From NCBI GenBank assembly GCA_008711295.1, contig VUYV01000015.1, positions 4,100,050 to 4,164,049 of the forward strand: 64,000 nt of DNA. The letters run 5' to 3'. The position numbers and the translations under genes were made by a program. The notes below the pieces were generated by a model. It was not told the origin of the DNA, searched no databases, and saw only the letters and a program-made list of their open reading frames with translations. The stretch is from Anarhynchus alexandrinus (taxonomy: Eukaryota; Chordata; Aves; Charadriiformes; Charadriidae). Below, in pieces: positions 9,140-22,900 of this stretch (position 1 is the first letter of the stretch; every line of letters begins with the position of its first letter).

Positions 9140-12100
9140 TCTATTTTTATGTATTTATTTATTTTTTAGTTCTTATTTTCTGCTCCAGTGCATGAATGAG
9201 TTCAGGGCAAGATGAGTCTCCTGACAGGGAACAGTCGGGCGGTAGTACAATGTGTACACACACTGCTGTCCTGGGAGGGAGAGGGGGGGAATCTGCTCTG
9301 CGCATCGTGCCCGGAGGGATTATCCGGTAGTGAGATGCTATAGAAAGCACACTGGACTGAAATTCAGCCCTAGGATTCCTTAAGACAATACTATAAAGCT
9401 AAAGAGATGGTAACAGTGATCACAAATGTCAGCCTAGTCTGTTTGGGGGATGTCACAAAGACAGACAGAAGAAAAACTGGATGGGCACAGAAAAGCTCTA
9501 AAAGAACTGTATTTTAGTAAATTTCTTTAAGAATCCCCACTGATGCTTGTAATTAAAAATAGATTGCAGGATAACACCAGCAAGTAAGACTGCCCTGAAC
9601 TCTCAATCTACATTGATCAGGGCAGCATTTTCTTACCTTTAGAAAGGGAATCTCAAAGCTTCTGCACCCTGAATGTGTGTGTATATACACTTCACTGACA
9701 GGTTATTTTCTAGTTGCCTATACGGTTTCAGGAAATTTGCTCGGAATAATCCGAGTCGAGCAATTGGTCAGCTGCAAAACACAGTCTTAGCACACAGTAC
9801 TGCTACCCACCAGCTTATCCGAGCACCAGAGGGAGATGAACCACAGTTCTGGCGAGCCTTAAGGTCTTTTTCTGTTTTCTCAGACTTGTGTGGAGAGAGG
9901 AAAAGAATGTATCAAATGCTGAGGACAGACAGTTACTCCCAGTGCATGGAACAGCTGACTGGGGCCCTATCTCTAGGTTCGTTATATAAAAACAAGATTG
10001 TCACAATCAGGACAGCAGTCAGCAGGGATAAGAAAGGAAATAAATCCAACATCCATTAGAAACAAAACTACAGAAGCCCGTTTGTTAACAACTATCCCAT
10101 CACCTTACAAGTCCCTATACTGCACCATAATATTCCTGCTGCCTTCTGTACACTGTGTCTCTACAAGATAGTGCAAGATCACTGCATATAGAAGTGGGTC
10201 CTGCACCTATGTGCTTGGTGACTGCTGGGCTGTAACACCTGATGACAACTGATCAGGCATCCTTCCAGGCAGAACATCCTTTCATGGACATGCAGTTTTG
10301 GGAATCGATCCACTAAAAAACTGTCACTTTTCCTAAAAACGCTTGAGAAATTAAACATAAATTTTCACATCCCACAGTTAGCTGAAACTGGCTGAGGGCT
10401 CCAAAAGTTTGGCAGGGAGAGGGGAATTAGAGTCAGACAGAACAATCATGATCACAATGGTTTTGTTTCTGTCGGAAGTCAGGAACCAGGATCAAAAAAA
10501 AAAAAGGCTCTTGAACTTATATTGGCAAACATAAGAATCATAGATCTGGATCTTCACGTCTTATGAAGTCTAAAGGCAATAACAGCACAGGACAAAGGCT
10601 GTAATACTCTCTGAAATGTTATGGTGTCCTAATATCTGCTCAGCTTTCATGCTGCTTGGCAGAGAAGAGTATAAGTTGTTCAGGTTACAAAACAAGCACT
10701 ATAGCCAGCACTGAAATCGATAAGACTATGCCTGAGAGCAAGTCCTCACTGTAGAGATAAATAACCACCGCAGTGGCTTCTCACAGGCTGGCAGGCAACG
10801 TGGAAGGGAGACCAGCCAGCAAGGAGAGACTGGGACCAGCTCCTGGTTCTCCTGCTCGCTGGTTGAGTGGTCTCCTTCTCATTTGTCATAGGTTTTCCGT
10901 CCACATTAGGGGGACAGATCGTTCCCATGTAAGTTAAAGAAGCATCAGGACCATTCTCAGCAGAGACCTTCTTGCAGAGAGTAACAGGAGGTATGTGCAG
11001 GGAAGCCAGTTTTATTTCTAGGACTCTGCATTGGTTCAGAGGCTCCTATTGATTCTAATTTTTATTTAAAAGCTAATTTAATGCCTACTTTGGTGGTCTA
11101 CTTGCAATATGTTTTTTCTGTGGTCAGCAAAGTGAGAGTCTCCTTCAAAGGCGTGTCCAGAGCAATTCTATAGGTTCAGTTTCACCATCAGTTTCATCTA
11201 ATCTAAGTCTATGCAGGTGTCAAGAAGGCATGAACATGTATTTTACTCTATTCCCAACCATGCATTAACACCTCCTCCCCGTGCCAGTACTAGCACTTTT
11301 CCTAATCATTTTTTCTGTATTTTTTGCAGTAAGGTCTGGCTGACCACAAGGCCATCTGAGGGCTAGTGCTGTGGCGCAGAGGACAGCTGTCCCCTTTCAT
11401 AACGGTGCAGTCTTAGATTGGCTTAAAGGTGACTACACCCCGATTTAAGTTAGATACCTAACCTAATTAACATTCTGAAACTCAGGTGTGTCATAGCTGA
11501 ATGCTCACTTATGTGACTGTCCTCACTGTTCTGTTGTTGTCCCAAGATGTTTTCTTAAGCTGTTCCGTAGGTTGTGCTGGCCCCAAGCATTTTTATATGG
11601 CCACTCAATAAACTGGATCAAAGAAAGGAACCAGCTAAGGAATAGCCTGTCCACACAAAAAAAGAGGTAATTTTCCAGTCCCCCCTTCTGGTTCATGCTG
11701 ACCATGCAAAGGAGTGCAGGAACTGTTTAAACTGGTGAAAAGCTGAACTGTGATCTTCGCTTCAGGAGTAGCCGCTGTGGCTGTGAAGTATTGCTTTACC
11801 ATATCAGTTCTCAGCCATACTGCTTCCACGTCCCCTGTGCTAGAAAAGACATGAGAAAAAGACCCCTACAGAAAGTTTAGCATCAGGAGAATTTTTTAAT
11901 GAAGATTTTGCAACTGGTTTATGATGTTTTTATGCCACCCAAATGTTTACAAAGATCCCAGAACTGAGCTTCGGAATCACGACCATTGCATGACTTTAAT
12001 TAACTGGTGCATGTACAATACACTGAACATAAACAGTGTATCTCTAAATGCTAATTGTTGTTATTGAACCCCCATGCTTCCTAGTGCAGTAATAACCTGT

Positions 12101-13458
12101 ACAAAGCCTAACTTACTAGTATACAAGATCCAATTGTGTATCTTCCTCAAGGGATATTTATCTTCACAGCGTGATTGCTAAGATAAATGCTAAAGTTTAA
12201 AATTCAGAAGTGCTTACTTCAGGGCATTATGACAAGACAACAAAAATATAAACTTGACAGAAGAAAAGCTTATGCATATAAATTATGTAGCCTTTTAATT
12301 GAAATATATTTCATAATAGATTTCATAGCCAGCAGATTATTTTTCAAGGCATTTCTTTTTTTCTTAAATAATAATAATCTGTAAAAGGCACTTTTTTGCT
12401 CCCTGTAGCTTTACAGAAATATAGACAAAAATTCTTGAACAGCAGAGCATTGCAATTTTAGCCATAATAGTCAACATAACAATTAGAACAGTTTGTTACG
12501 GGGACAGGGAATAGGACAGTCTTCAAGAAATGTGCTACAGCGAGCGCTGTTGACTCACTGGCGTTGAACACTGCTTCTTTTCATCTGAAGGGGAGCAATG
12601 CCACACAGCAGCTGTTGTAGGAATAGCAGCCACAGGAGACATTGTCTTCAGCAATGAGGCTTAGCTTTATTTTATTTTCAGTTTTCGGTTTGTGGGGGGG
12701 GGGTTGTGTATTGTTTGTTTTCTTCCGTAGGAATGATATGAATTTTTTAAATTCTCAGCGACTCCCATAACCACAAAAAAAAGTTTCATGCATGTTTCAT
12801 GGCAGTGCAATTCTCTTGCAAGACAACTACCCGGGTCCAGTGGAAATAGGACTGATTTTGCCTGTGAGATTAAAAGCACTGTGAAGAGATGGCTTTAGCA
12901 TGCATAGCCTTGACCCATGCATTCTCCATCTGCATTGCTGACTGTCGTCCTGTCTGTAACTTAGGCTTTCCACACTCACTCTGCAACTAGAAAGGGCTGA
13001 AAATAAGCTGTTCTTGTAGCCTCAGTCCCACATGTGCCCTATGTGCTCTGTTTTCACCCAAATAGGATGAAATAGGAGTGCTTAAGAGGTCTCTCTAAAT
13101 GTCCACCTGAGTTCCTGGGTAAACTGTACGGAGAAAAAGTCAAACTGCACTCGGGAGTAGGCATGGGTCAGCATTTAACTGACAGACGTCACCCAGAAAG
13201 AGAAGGCTATCGGTTCTGCTTCTAGAAATTAGGAGAAATTAGATCAGCAACAGCCCTTCCAGCAGTTTAATTGAGCAGCTTTCTGCTTTTATATCTGGCA
13301 GCTCCCCCTCTTTCCAGAGGTGTTATTTAATCTAGCCACCAAGTCACATCTGCAGTTTTAATTAGCATGTGTGTGTCTCTGTTGTTTTTCCTTCTCTGTG
13401 TAGCACACTGAGCACCAAGGCGTATCAGGCCCTTTAGAGTGAGCACGTTTACTTTAAG
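9140..13458. other. Unique non-coding DNA
   Basis: No gene seen. The longest frame, 128 codons at 9673-10059, has no recognisable domain and fits chance. A possible short MIR-like patch (AAAGCACACTGGACTGAAATTCAG) sits at about 9342-9365. A G10 run is at 12694-12703. The stretch 11990-12080 carries TTTAATTAA and CTAATTG homeodomain-like sites. Confidence 0.5.
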
Positions 13459-13570
13459 TACCACCGGGCCAAATTCTGATTTTCAGTAATTTCCCTATAG
13501 TCCTGCAGACATCAGCAGGACCCCTCAGATTTACACTCATCTCGCTGAGAACAGAATCTGGCTCAGGGTA
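13459..13570. mobile_element. Palindromic TIR element relic with TA ends (MITE-like)
   Basis: The ends are inverted repeats: TACCACCGGGCCAAATTCTG at the left, and TACCCTGAGCCAGATTCTG as the reverse complement of the right end. They continue into TTTTCAG versus TTCTCAG. A perfect 7-bp inner inverted repeat (GTCCTGC / GCAGGAC) sits at the centre. A TA dinucleotide lies at each outer edge (13459-13460 and 13569-13570), consistent with TA target duplication as in Tc1/mariner-type elements. There is no coding capacity. The family assignment is inference; a similar GGGCCAAATTCTG palindrome is common in other sauropsids as I recall it. Confidence 0.55.
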
Positions 13571-13734
13571 TTTGAAAGCCTTGTTATCAGTGAAGCAGGC
13601 TATCGAGTTGCTTGGTGCTCTCATTTTTACCTTGTTAGTGGCAAGGTTATCTTTCAGGCTAGTTTTTCCACTGCAAGTTGTAGATCCCAGCACAGTGGTA
13701 TACGCTTTAAGCGGTTCTCATCAGTGCAGAAGCA

Positions 13735-13792
13735 TAATAATAACAATAATATTAATAATAATAAGTATTAACAATAATGAGGACAATAATAA
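13735..13792. repeat. Imperfect AAT-type simple repeat
   Basis: Degenerate ATAATAACAATAAT units with a few interruptions. Confidence 0.75.
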
Positions 13793-13865
13793 CACCCAAA
13801 CAGCTGATTCACAATAAATCTTAATAGCAATCAATCTTACAAAGATGCTCAGGATCACTTGTTAT

Positions 13866-13998
13866 TTTGGAGATGGAGAAACTGAACGATAGGGAAATTA
13901 GTTGCTTGAAGCCACACAGAGAACAATTATGAAAGATGGGAAGATAAACTTAATCTCCTGTCCTGTGCTCTGTCCACAGGCCAACAACTCTGTCTCCT
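13866..13998 (-). mobile_element. MIR-like SINE, most of the body
   Basis: This is the clearest MIR in the window. In reverse-complement orientation relative to the MIR consensus, the plus strand reads TTTTGGAGATGGAGAAACTGA, then GGGAAATTAGTTGCTTGAAGC and CACACAG. A decayed stretch follows, then AATCTCCTGTCCTGTGCTCT and GTCCACAGG. This order matches the MIR path of TTTTACAGATGGGGAAACTGA, TTAAGTGACTTGCCCAAGGTCACACAG, and the CCTGTGCTCTATCCACT tail. Confidence 0.65.
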
Positions 13999-16900
13999 CA
14001 ATGTTGGGTGCAGTTCTGCTATTATCTGCATTTTTTTGATTATAAAAGTGAAAGAAAACAAAACAAAATACCAAGCCAACCGACCAAAAAAAGAAAAAAA
14101 AGTCAGACATCTTCAGAAAGGATTTTTAACTGCCTCAGTGAAGAATAGAACCAAGTGCCTCAGGTTCTGTAGACAGGTGTACTTCCATACCAGGTGATGT
14201 TCGTTGAGGGTATGGCTCTTCCTAGTCTCAGCTCCAAAGTCTGAAGCCACCAGATTTCAGATTCTTATTACAGCTGGAGGTAAACCTAGAGGTAAACTGA
14301 GTGGTGAATCCTTTGCTGTGGAGTGAAACCAGTCTTCATCAGCTGAAAATTTGATCCATTTACTGCCATAGATTTGTTTTCAGGTTTACTCCAACAAAAT
14401 TAGTATTTGTGTCTTTGCTCTATAGCTGTCTCTTGTGGTTTACTGAGTATTTTCCTGAGCTATATGTCTGTCTGCTTGTCTGTTTTACGCTTCTGTCTGG
14501 CATTATAACAAAGAACAGTAATAAAATAAAAAAAATCTTGGAATGCTAATGATCATCCTTGTAAACAAATACTACAAATTAATTGCAAAAAGAAAAAAAC
14601 CAACAAGTTTCTGGAAGTTTTCAACAGCAAAAGGTCTGAATCTGAAAAAGGAAAGAAAAAGGGGTTAAAAGAGAGTGCTGATGATCTTTCAGAAACCACA
14701 GATTTAATTCCCGGCACTTCTGATTTCATTAAGAACTGCAGCCTTTTCCACTGGCAGCACAATTCTTGAGCTTGACAAAAACAGATGGGGAGGATGGTGG
14801 AAGTGGTAAACTCCAGAAGTAGCACTCTGTCTTCTAAATCAGGAGGTCACACCTTCAAGTCTTGACTGAAGAACTCAATCTTCCCCAGATCCCACAAACC
14901 CTGTTATACAGGTACTTGCTTATATGAGTCCCTGAGTGACAGATTAAAAAGCTCCCTCCTGGTGACTTGTTCCCAGGAAAAGATACAGTGCTCTGGGGAA
15001 AAAAAAAGAAAATACAAAAAACCTCATCAGAATAATGGAGGGGAGCTACAGCATTCCTCAAGTGCCAGGTAATAACCTGTGCCTGTGAAAGGCTTGCAGC
15101 TGGCAGTGTGGGGTCACAGGGAGAATAAAGACTGTTTCACTCTTCCAGCATTAGTAACGTAGCTACCTATTTCCTTCAGGAATCGGTATTAACTCTTTCC
15201 ACGTGCAGCAGGCAGTACCATTCTGCAGCCATAACATCATGGTGCTTGGAGGGAGGAAATTACAGTGCTGAGTCTTTGAGATTTGGCGCATGTAAATGGG
15301 ATGTGTTGTCCAAGGCACTTAGTACAGACTTTGCTTGTCCCTGTGAGCAACCTCCCTGGGGCCTAGGGAGATGGCTGCATTCAAGACAGAAAACAGAATT
15401 CCCTGGTTCTCAAGTCCCCTGATCCCTAAAATGAATAAAAGCAATTAATGGACTTCCTTAATCTACTCTGGATGGGGTTTGTGTCTATAGATAACAACAT
15501 TTCTCTGTAACAAAAAGTAATTTTGCAGGTCAACTTTACTTCAGTTTCTGGCTAATTACAGTCTCTCCTGCTCCAAAATGACTTCTCCTCTGACTCTTTA
15601 GGACTAGGATTCTTCCAGTTATCTCAGGAGAGGAGTGTGACTGTTTTAGTTTGCATGTATTTGCCTGTGTGAAATTGCCGTGTGCAGCTGTTGTCTGATG
15701 TTGCTTCAGTTTGCAAAATACTCATGATTTTGAATGGATTGGGTTAGGTCTTATAGAAAACAAGAGTAGAAAGAACATCTGTCTGGAGAACTGTTCAATC
15801 AAAAAAAGAAAGTGAAGTCAACAAAGATAATCAAATGGATACGCAACAAGTACGTTTGTATCATAGGCATTGGTTTCCTTACATGAATCAGTATTAGTCA
15901 ATTTTCCCCAGTGGCAATTTCTTTATAGTCATCAGTGAATTATGCTCAGTGTGACAATACTGGACAATTTTGTGAATAATCTGCTAGAGAAACTGCAGGC
16001 GTGATATGAAAAGCAGGAGACTGTTTCTGGTTTAAAGCAACTTCCTTCAGTATTTGTTCTGCCAGATCCTGGCATTGCACGAGAGCTGCCGGAGTGTCTT
16101 TGTGTATCAGAACAACAAATCTGATGCTAGTTTACGAGTTGGCTCTGTTACCCATAGGTTTTGGCTGCTTTTTAATGAGAATGATGCAAAGTCACTGAAG
16201 ATACTGTTTCCGTCATACATCATCATCACATCCATAACTTCTTCCAGCAGAGGATCAGTCCTACTTCAAAAGATTTACCAAACTGACTCCAAATTAGGCA
16301 GCTCTGGCTGAAAGGCTATATAGCAAGACTTGACAAGGCTCATGAATACCCAGTCAGGCCCTGCAGAAGACATTTAGGATTTCACTTTCCTTTTTGGTGC
16401 AGAAATTAAACTGAGAAACTCAATTTTGACTAATAAATGTGCATGTGGCCTGCTTGTACCTGTACACATATGCTTGGAAAGTTTTCAGAATCAAAAATGA
16501 GTGTTCTGAAAGTTGTTTTTTGTCCCAGCAATGTATTGAAGAAAAGGATAAATCCTTTCACCTTGTTTTGGAAAGGTTTGATTAATATTTTTCTATTTGC
16601 ATATTATAGCCTATATACAGGGAGGCTTTACTATGGATAGGAATATATACTTTAATTTTTAAAGCATACACATCTCCTGTTGTATCATCATAATATTACA
16701 GATGAATGACACCTCCATTAAGGTTTCCAGTGTAATTTATGAAGATAGGACCTGTAATCTGTACCTGGTGTTTTGATGGATGAAATTTATATTGGTGGCT
16801 CAGATAATGAATCCACCATGTTGTGCTTTATGCTGTTACATTAGTATGAAAAATCCAAAGGAAAGAATACATATCTGTGAAGAAGAGGAGAAAGGAGGGA

Positions 16901-19900
16901 AATCCTGTTGGAAAAATAAGTTGAAAATTACATTAAGACTGTGGGGCTACATATATGTAGCACTTAGTCTTTGTACATGGCACTTCAACATATGCTCAAG
17001 GGAGATACTTTTACAAGAAGTAGGGTCCTTTCAGGATCCTTGTGCAATTTCCTAGTATGGCAGTTTCATAGACTGATGGGACTATAGCCTCACTTGGTTA
17101 CAGATTGAACAAAGGTGCTACAAGGAGAAAGGAAAGTCATACCTTCCCCATACCACCCTGCTTTCTGTGCTGGAGGGAGAATTCATCCTTCAAAGGGCAA
17201 ACAGCATATCTTCAGGCAAGAGGATCTGCAGAAGAAACAGCTTTCAAGCTCTGTGGAGGTCCTTGAGAGATGTCTCGATGCCTCCCTTGGCTTCATCCTC
17301 TCTTTAGCATATGGCCTGCCTTTCTGCTCTGTCGCTTTATGTTGCTCTCCACCAAGAGAAGACTTGTGTCTATGTCTGAGGCCTTGTACAAGGTCCTGGT
17401 TCCTGAGGCTATGAAAACATGAATATGCATATCCCACTAACAGATCAGAGTATAGCCTAGGGCTGGACATGGAGAGGGTGAAGACAATTCTCAGCTTTGG
17501 CTTAGCATGTGACCTTGAGCTATCTATTTAAGCCAGGTCCAAACCAGCATATTTGTACCCAATATACAACTCATGTGATTTAGGCATTTAGAAACATTCC
17601 TGTTCATGGAGCAAGGCACATGCTGAACTGTCCAGACATAATATTGCTCCAGTCAGCAGGCCACATAGCTATGTTAATAAAATGCTGAGCCTAAGCCAGT
17701 AAACCTTGCTAAGAAGTGAGATGAACTACGTGCAGCACTTAGCAATCATGACGAAAGGGCTTTCATGAGGAATATGAGCTCTCAGTTCTGCAGTGCAAGT
17801 GTAATCACCTTCGGAGTCTAGATGGCCATATGAAACAAGTCAGGTTTTGCCACAGAATTTGCTAAGCCTCCTAAAGTTCTGTTGGTGTAGAGCTCATGCT
17901 GGCTTAGAGTAATGCTGCCGTCCTAGCTGAGGTAGCTAGTGAAACACCAGGAGCTATCCAGGACTCACAAAGTTGGTATCTTATACTTAAATACTGAAGG
18001 GCTTTGAGATGGATGGTACCATTTGTACACATTGACAATTACTGTACATATCCTTTATAGCCCACTATAATGGCATGCAGTCTGCAATCCTCTCACGTGT
18101 TACCACACATTATTCCTATCTGTTTGTCCTTCATCTTTCATCTCCCGCTTTTTAACTACCAGGGATCCAGGTTTGAACTGGGGACACAGGAGCCAGAGTA
18201 TCATTCTTCTTTCCCTCCACCCCTTCTCCCCATGGACGGTTGTTTTGCATTTTAAACCTTGCCATATATATAGCACAGACTGTCAGTATTCACTCACAGC
18301 CTGAGCCCAACATTCCCTACTCAAGCAAACTACCATGGGGATCATAGGGAGTATTTTCTGAGTCAGAGCTTGCTGTATTTTGCTTTAACAGCTTAATTTC
18401 CTTTCCTGAAATCACTCCTTGCATTATTAATCTGATGAGTTTTAAGACAGGCGTTATTCTTCTGCCCTTTGTGGTGTTTTTATTACATTTATTTCTTATT
18501 TCCATTACAGCAATGATGCCACAATGAAGAATGAGCTGTGAGCTGTATGCACAAACGGTGCCTCTGGAACAAGTTGCATTGCTCTGGTTTTATAATGCAA
18601 CTGGACTTCTTGGGTTTGTACCCTGCTAATAGGAATTTTCCCTCAGGTCAGTTTAGCACACACTGTAGAGTTAATTCTCCTCTCCTCTCTAATGTGAGAT
18701 GAAGTCCACTTCTTAACATCATCTAACAAATACTGTGCTATTGCAGGATTGTGGGACATCAGCTGTGCTTTTGAGCTCAACTTCCCTGTTCCTATGGCAC
18801 AGAAGTTCAAAGTCTTTGCATCTTTTGTGTCAAAGATATATTTTCTTCTAAAGCACTGAAGGTGCTAACATGTCTTGTGCTGAATGTAGGAGAGAAGAAA
18901 AAGGAAAACGTTTATCCTCCTGTGAACCCTTCTAAATGGAATGAATGGGATTTATTAATCAAGCTATATCATCCTAAAATTCCAGTGCTGAGTCTAAGCT
19001 GGTAGGCTAGTCTTCTTCCTCAGCCAAAAGCCAGGGGTAGGTCCACTTCCTAATGGCAAATCACTGTAAAATGTCTCAATTCCTTTTGAAAGTGCAGTGT
19101 CTCTGTGAAGGAAGCCTAGGTTCCTATTTTAAATGTCAGATTTTTGGACATTTGTGATTTAGTGAGGTGAATTCCATCCTAAAATATTGATAAATCCTTG
19201 GAGACGATATGAAAAGAGCATAAGGACGGAATTAGCAGGAGCCCTAAAATCTTTTGAAGTGTTTTGAATTTCGTGTGGTTTTCAAAATTTCTATTAATGA
19301 TAAATCATGTTTATTTAATTATTATTATGGACATATGGATGCCAGATAAAGAACAGCAGTGTTGTATACCCCAAAAAAATTCTAAGTTAGTGAAAATCCA
19401 GTGTTGAAGTGTCATTAAGTGTGCCTATTAAAATGCTGGAGACTCCATGACATTATTTAGTCATAACTCTTATTAAATTAATCTGCAGATACCGTGCTTC
19501 AAAATTTGTAGAACTATATACTCAATTTGTGCGAACCAGTGAAACTCTTAGGATATCTTATCTCTGTTAATTGATGCTAGCTGGATGTCTAGCATAAAGA
19601 TCTATAGGCCAGGTTTAAGCTGACATCTGGAATAAGGCAAGTGGTAGAATTTGTAGAAAAGTTTGTTTCTCAATAACAGTTTCAATTGGAGCCATGAACA
19701 AAGAAGCACCAAGAAAGCTCAGAGATTAAATTCAACTTTCAGACTGGTTTCACAGTACAGTTCAGTCCTAAAACTGGTTCCTTTATATTTAACCAGTCAG
19801 CTGTGGAAAATTGCAGAAAGAGCATAAAACATGGAAGCAGGAAAAGTGTAACATACCATTACAAACAAAAGTCTTGAGTCATGTGACACAGCTAAGTGTT

Positions 19901-19999
19901 CTGATCACAAACTGTGGCAAATAGTCCCTGACACCATAGCAATTGAGTTGTTGATGTTCTACAGGGCCTCATTCATCAATAAAGTACGCAAACTAATCA
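13999..19999. other. Unique non-coding DNA
   Basis: No gene or firm repeat. A short patch at about 17490-17525 (TGTGACCTTGAGCTATCTATTTAA) could be a MIR core remnant. Open frames up to 99 codons (17115-17414, mirrored by 17183-17470 on the other strand) lie in a locally stop-poor, slightly GC-richer stretch and have no family features. Confidence 0.5.
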
Positions 20000-22900
20000 A
20001 GTCTTTGTAACTGCCTCAGAGCCAAAAGAACTGGCTCAATTTTTGAAAGCTATCTGAGAGGATGCTATTTGGTTATGTTTTGGGTTTTTTTTAGAAAGCA
20101 TAAAGCAGAACATTTTTTTTTTAATAAATTCTCAGTCTATTCTGGTTTTGTATATAAGCTACATCTGTAGAATTTTTCATCCATCAGTTACTAGTGAGGA
20201 GCAAAGGGGGTTAGGAGAAGACCTTCATAGGGCATTCTCAGTAGGATCTCAGTGCTATTCACTTTCATGGTGTATTGCTTCTTTTTCTTTCTTCACAGGA
20301 AGAAAAAATTAGGTTTTTTAGAATGTGCTCATCACCAAGTCTCTAAAGCTTAATCTCCACTGTTGGCTAATGTATTTATGTCAGAGTAGGGTAAGAAAAG
20401 ATCACATTACCTTGTTGAGACTACTATGCGGAAAGATGCTTCTAGCAGATGCAGTGATGCCAACAAAGTGTTTTTGTTGCCTTAGCTTATGTCATTGAGG
20501 GAGATGGTGCAGGAAGCAAACAAAATGCTCTCCTTTTTCTTTTGGCATCTCACCAGGAGGCTCTGCACATATCGCATACTAGTGCTGCTGTAACACCAGA
20601 GACCTGGCATTTTTAGTGCTTTGTATGACAACCTGTTCTTTGGTTGTAATTCTCTCAATATGCCCAGATCAGCACTTCCATTTAGACTTCAAGCTCTTTA
20701 ACTGGGGTCTTCTCCTATGTGTTGTTTTGTGGTTTTTTATTAACTCTTGTCACTTCAGTATCTTGGTCTTTTTTAAAGGCTCTTGTTGCACAATCATTAA
20801 AAATAACAATAGTTATTCACAGTAGTAACAATAGTTACATATTGATTGCAGAAACAAAGAAACTTTATAATTGCAAATTTTCAACCAAGATTTTGTGTGT
20901 CCATGTGTGTGTGAGTGAGCATAAAAATTTTTTGGGGATTTTGATGGGAGTAGATTTGGTCTTCTGTAAAAATCATGGAAAATTTTCAAGTTAGTCTTTA
21001 TTTACTTCTATTCCCAGAGAATTTACTCATAGAACTTATGTCTTGTGTCATCCAAGCTAACAAACCCTCCTATTTTAAAAGACCCTGTGGAGATTTTGTA
21101 GAACCCATGGGGATCTTGAAGAAACACTGTTATTTCTGTGTATGTTTGTGTCACTAAGGTTATCTCAACTCACCGTCGTTTTCTAACTCTAAGCAAATTA
21201 TACATCCCGTATATAAAGGCCTCAGCCTGCTCTGGCTTGGCTCATGCAGCTTTACTATCACTGTCCACGGGAAGCACGCCTAAGTAAGGACTAACGGCCA
21301 CAACATTTGATCACATCCATGAAGTCAGATGAGCTGTATTTATTCTGTATCATTTCTTTGCTGGTCCCCATCCTCATGCCTATCAACACTTCCAACCCTA
21401 AAGGATGGTGGCTGCTGTGGAGACTTCAGTGGAGCAGGTGGAAAGAGGAAATGTGCTATTTTCCATGGTCCTATTAATTCCTTTTGCAATCTCCTCCTGA
21501 GATTTCACATGAAACAAGTGGAGCGAAGATGCTGCTTCCTCTGGAAGTAGATCTGCACACTAATGCCTGATAGCAGTGCCGCAAAAGTCTGAGAGGTCTG
21601 AACTTAAACAGAAAAGATAATTTCAAAGCCTTTTCATCTTGCCTTGCTTACTTTTGCCTGTAAGAACTACACACTAGGTCTTTCCTTTATGGTTTTCTTA
21701 CTTTGTTTTGTGTATGTGTGTATGAAAGAAGGGAGGAAGTTCTTTTTTTCTTTTTAATCAAACATTCAGACTACGAGCAGGCTACTACCACTACTCAACA
21801 CCATCATCATGCAAATTTAGAGATAAATAAATTAGGTTCCTGATTATGGCACTACTACCAACAGAATCTCCTTACAAATGCACTTCTGCCCCTGCACTCC
21901 TTTGTAAATGTGCTGTTCTACTTTATAGCATTATATGGTGATGATACATAGCATACAGTTGCTTTTTTTCCCTATTTCGATGCCTTTTCATTTGGAAGCT
22001 GATGTTTTGTTTGCTGGCCCGGAAGCACAGTGCTCTGTGGCATTATGTCTCAGTGTGTTGACAGCGCTGTCACTTTGAGTTTCCATCACAGCTTTAAACT
22101 AATAAGGCGGGAGTAAAGATTTTGAGCTGTGACTAAACTTGGGCAAATGCCCCAAAGAATTTACTAAAAATTCTCACATACATTTTCATATAATTTCACA
22201 TTGACTGCTGCTGCTCCCTTCACAACAAAGTACTGCAAATAAGCCTTGCTAGCACTTTTGTAATTTTGAACACAAACTCATTGCCACAAACGCCCAGGCC
22301 TTCTGCCACCTACTCCATTTTCCTGATGGAGCTGTTATATTACCTGCATTTTATTTGCTAGAATGACACATCTTGACACACCTAAGTCTTCTTCCCAAAG
22401 GTAGTTTTTTGCTTTCCCTTATGCTTTGCTGAGGGAGGGGAAATATTTCCCATTCAACACCTGAATCATCCTCCTCCAGTGATGCGTCTGAAACTGCAGC
22501 AATGTCCTGCCAAATTTGATACTGATACACAGGCATTTCCCCAGTGTGTGCAAAGGGGCCTCAGTTTGTTTGGTTTCTATTAACTGAAGGGAAAAGATTT
22601 TCAGCTTAAAGCTGGGAGAGTTTTGAAGAAAGAAAAAAGCCAGAACAAAACAGAACCAAAAAACGCCAAAACCTTTGCATCCAAACCCCAAATTTTACAT
22701 CAGAAGAGTAATAGTTGCACTGCTGTGACCCAGAGTGGATAATCAAGGCAGGGAGAAATTTGCATAATTTCTCATGAGGGTTTTTAGGTCTTGCCACGCT
22801 GGAATGAATAACAATTTTTCCACTGCTTTCTTCCATTCCGTATCATTTGACTTCCATGGGGGAAAAGAAAAAATAATATCTGTGATTCTTACAAAGGAAA

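Noticed and set aside
9673..10059. 128-codon plus-strand frame
   Set aside because: Searched by eye for domains and found none; no splice or promoter context; chance length.
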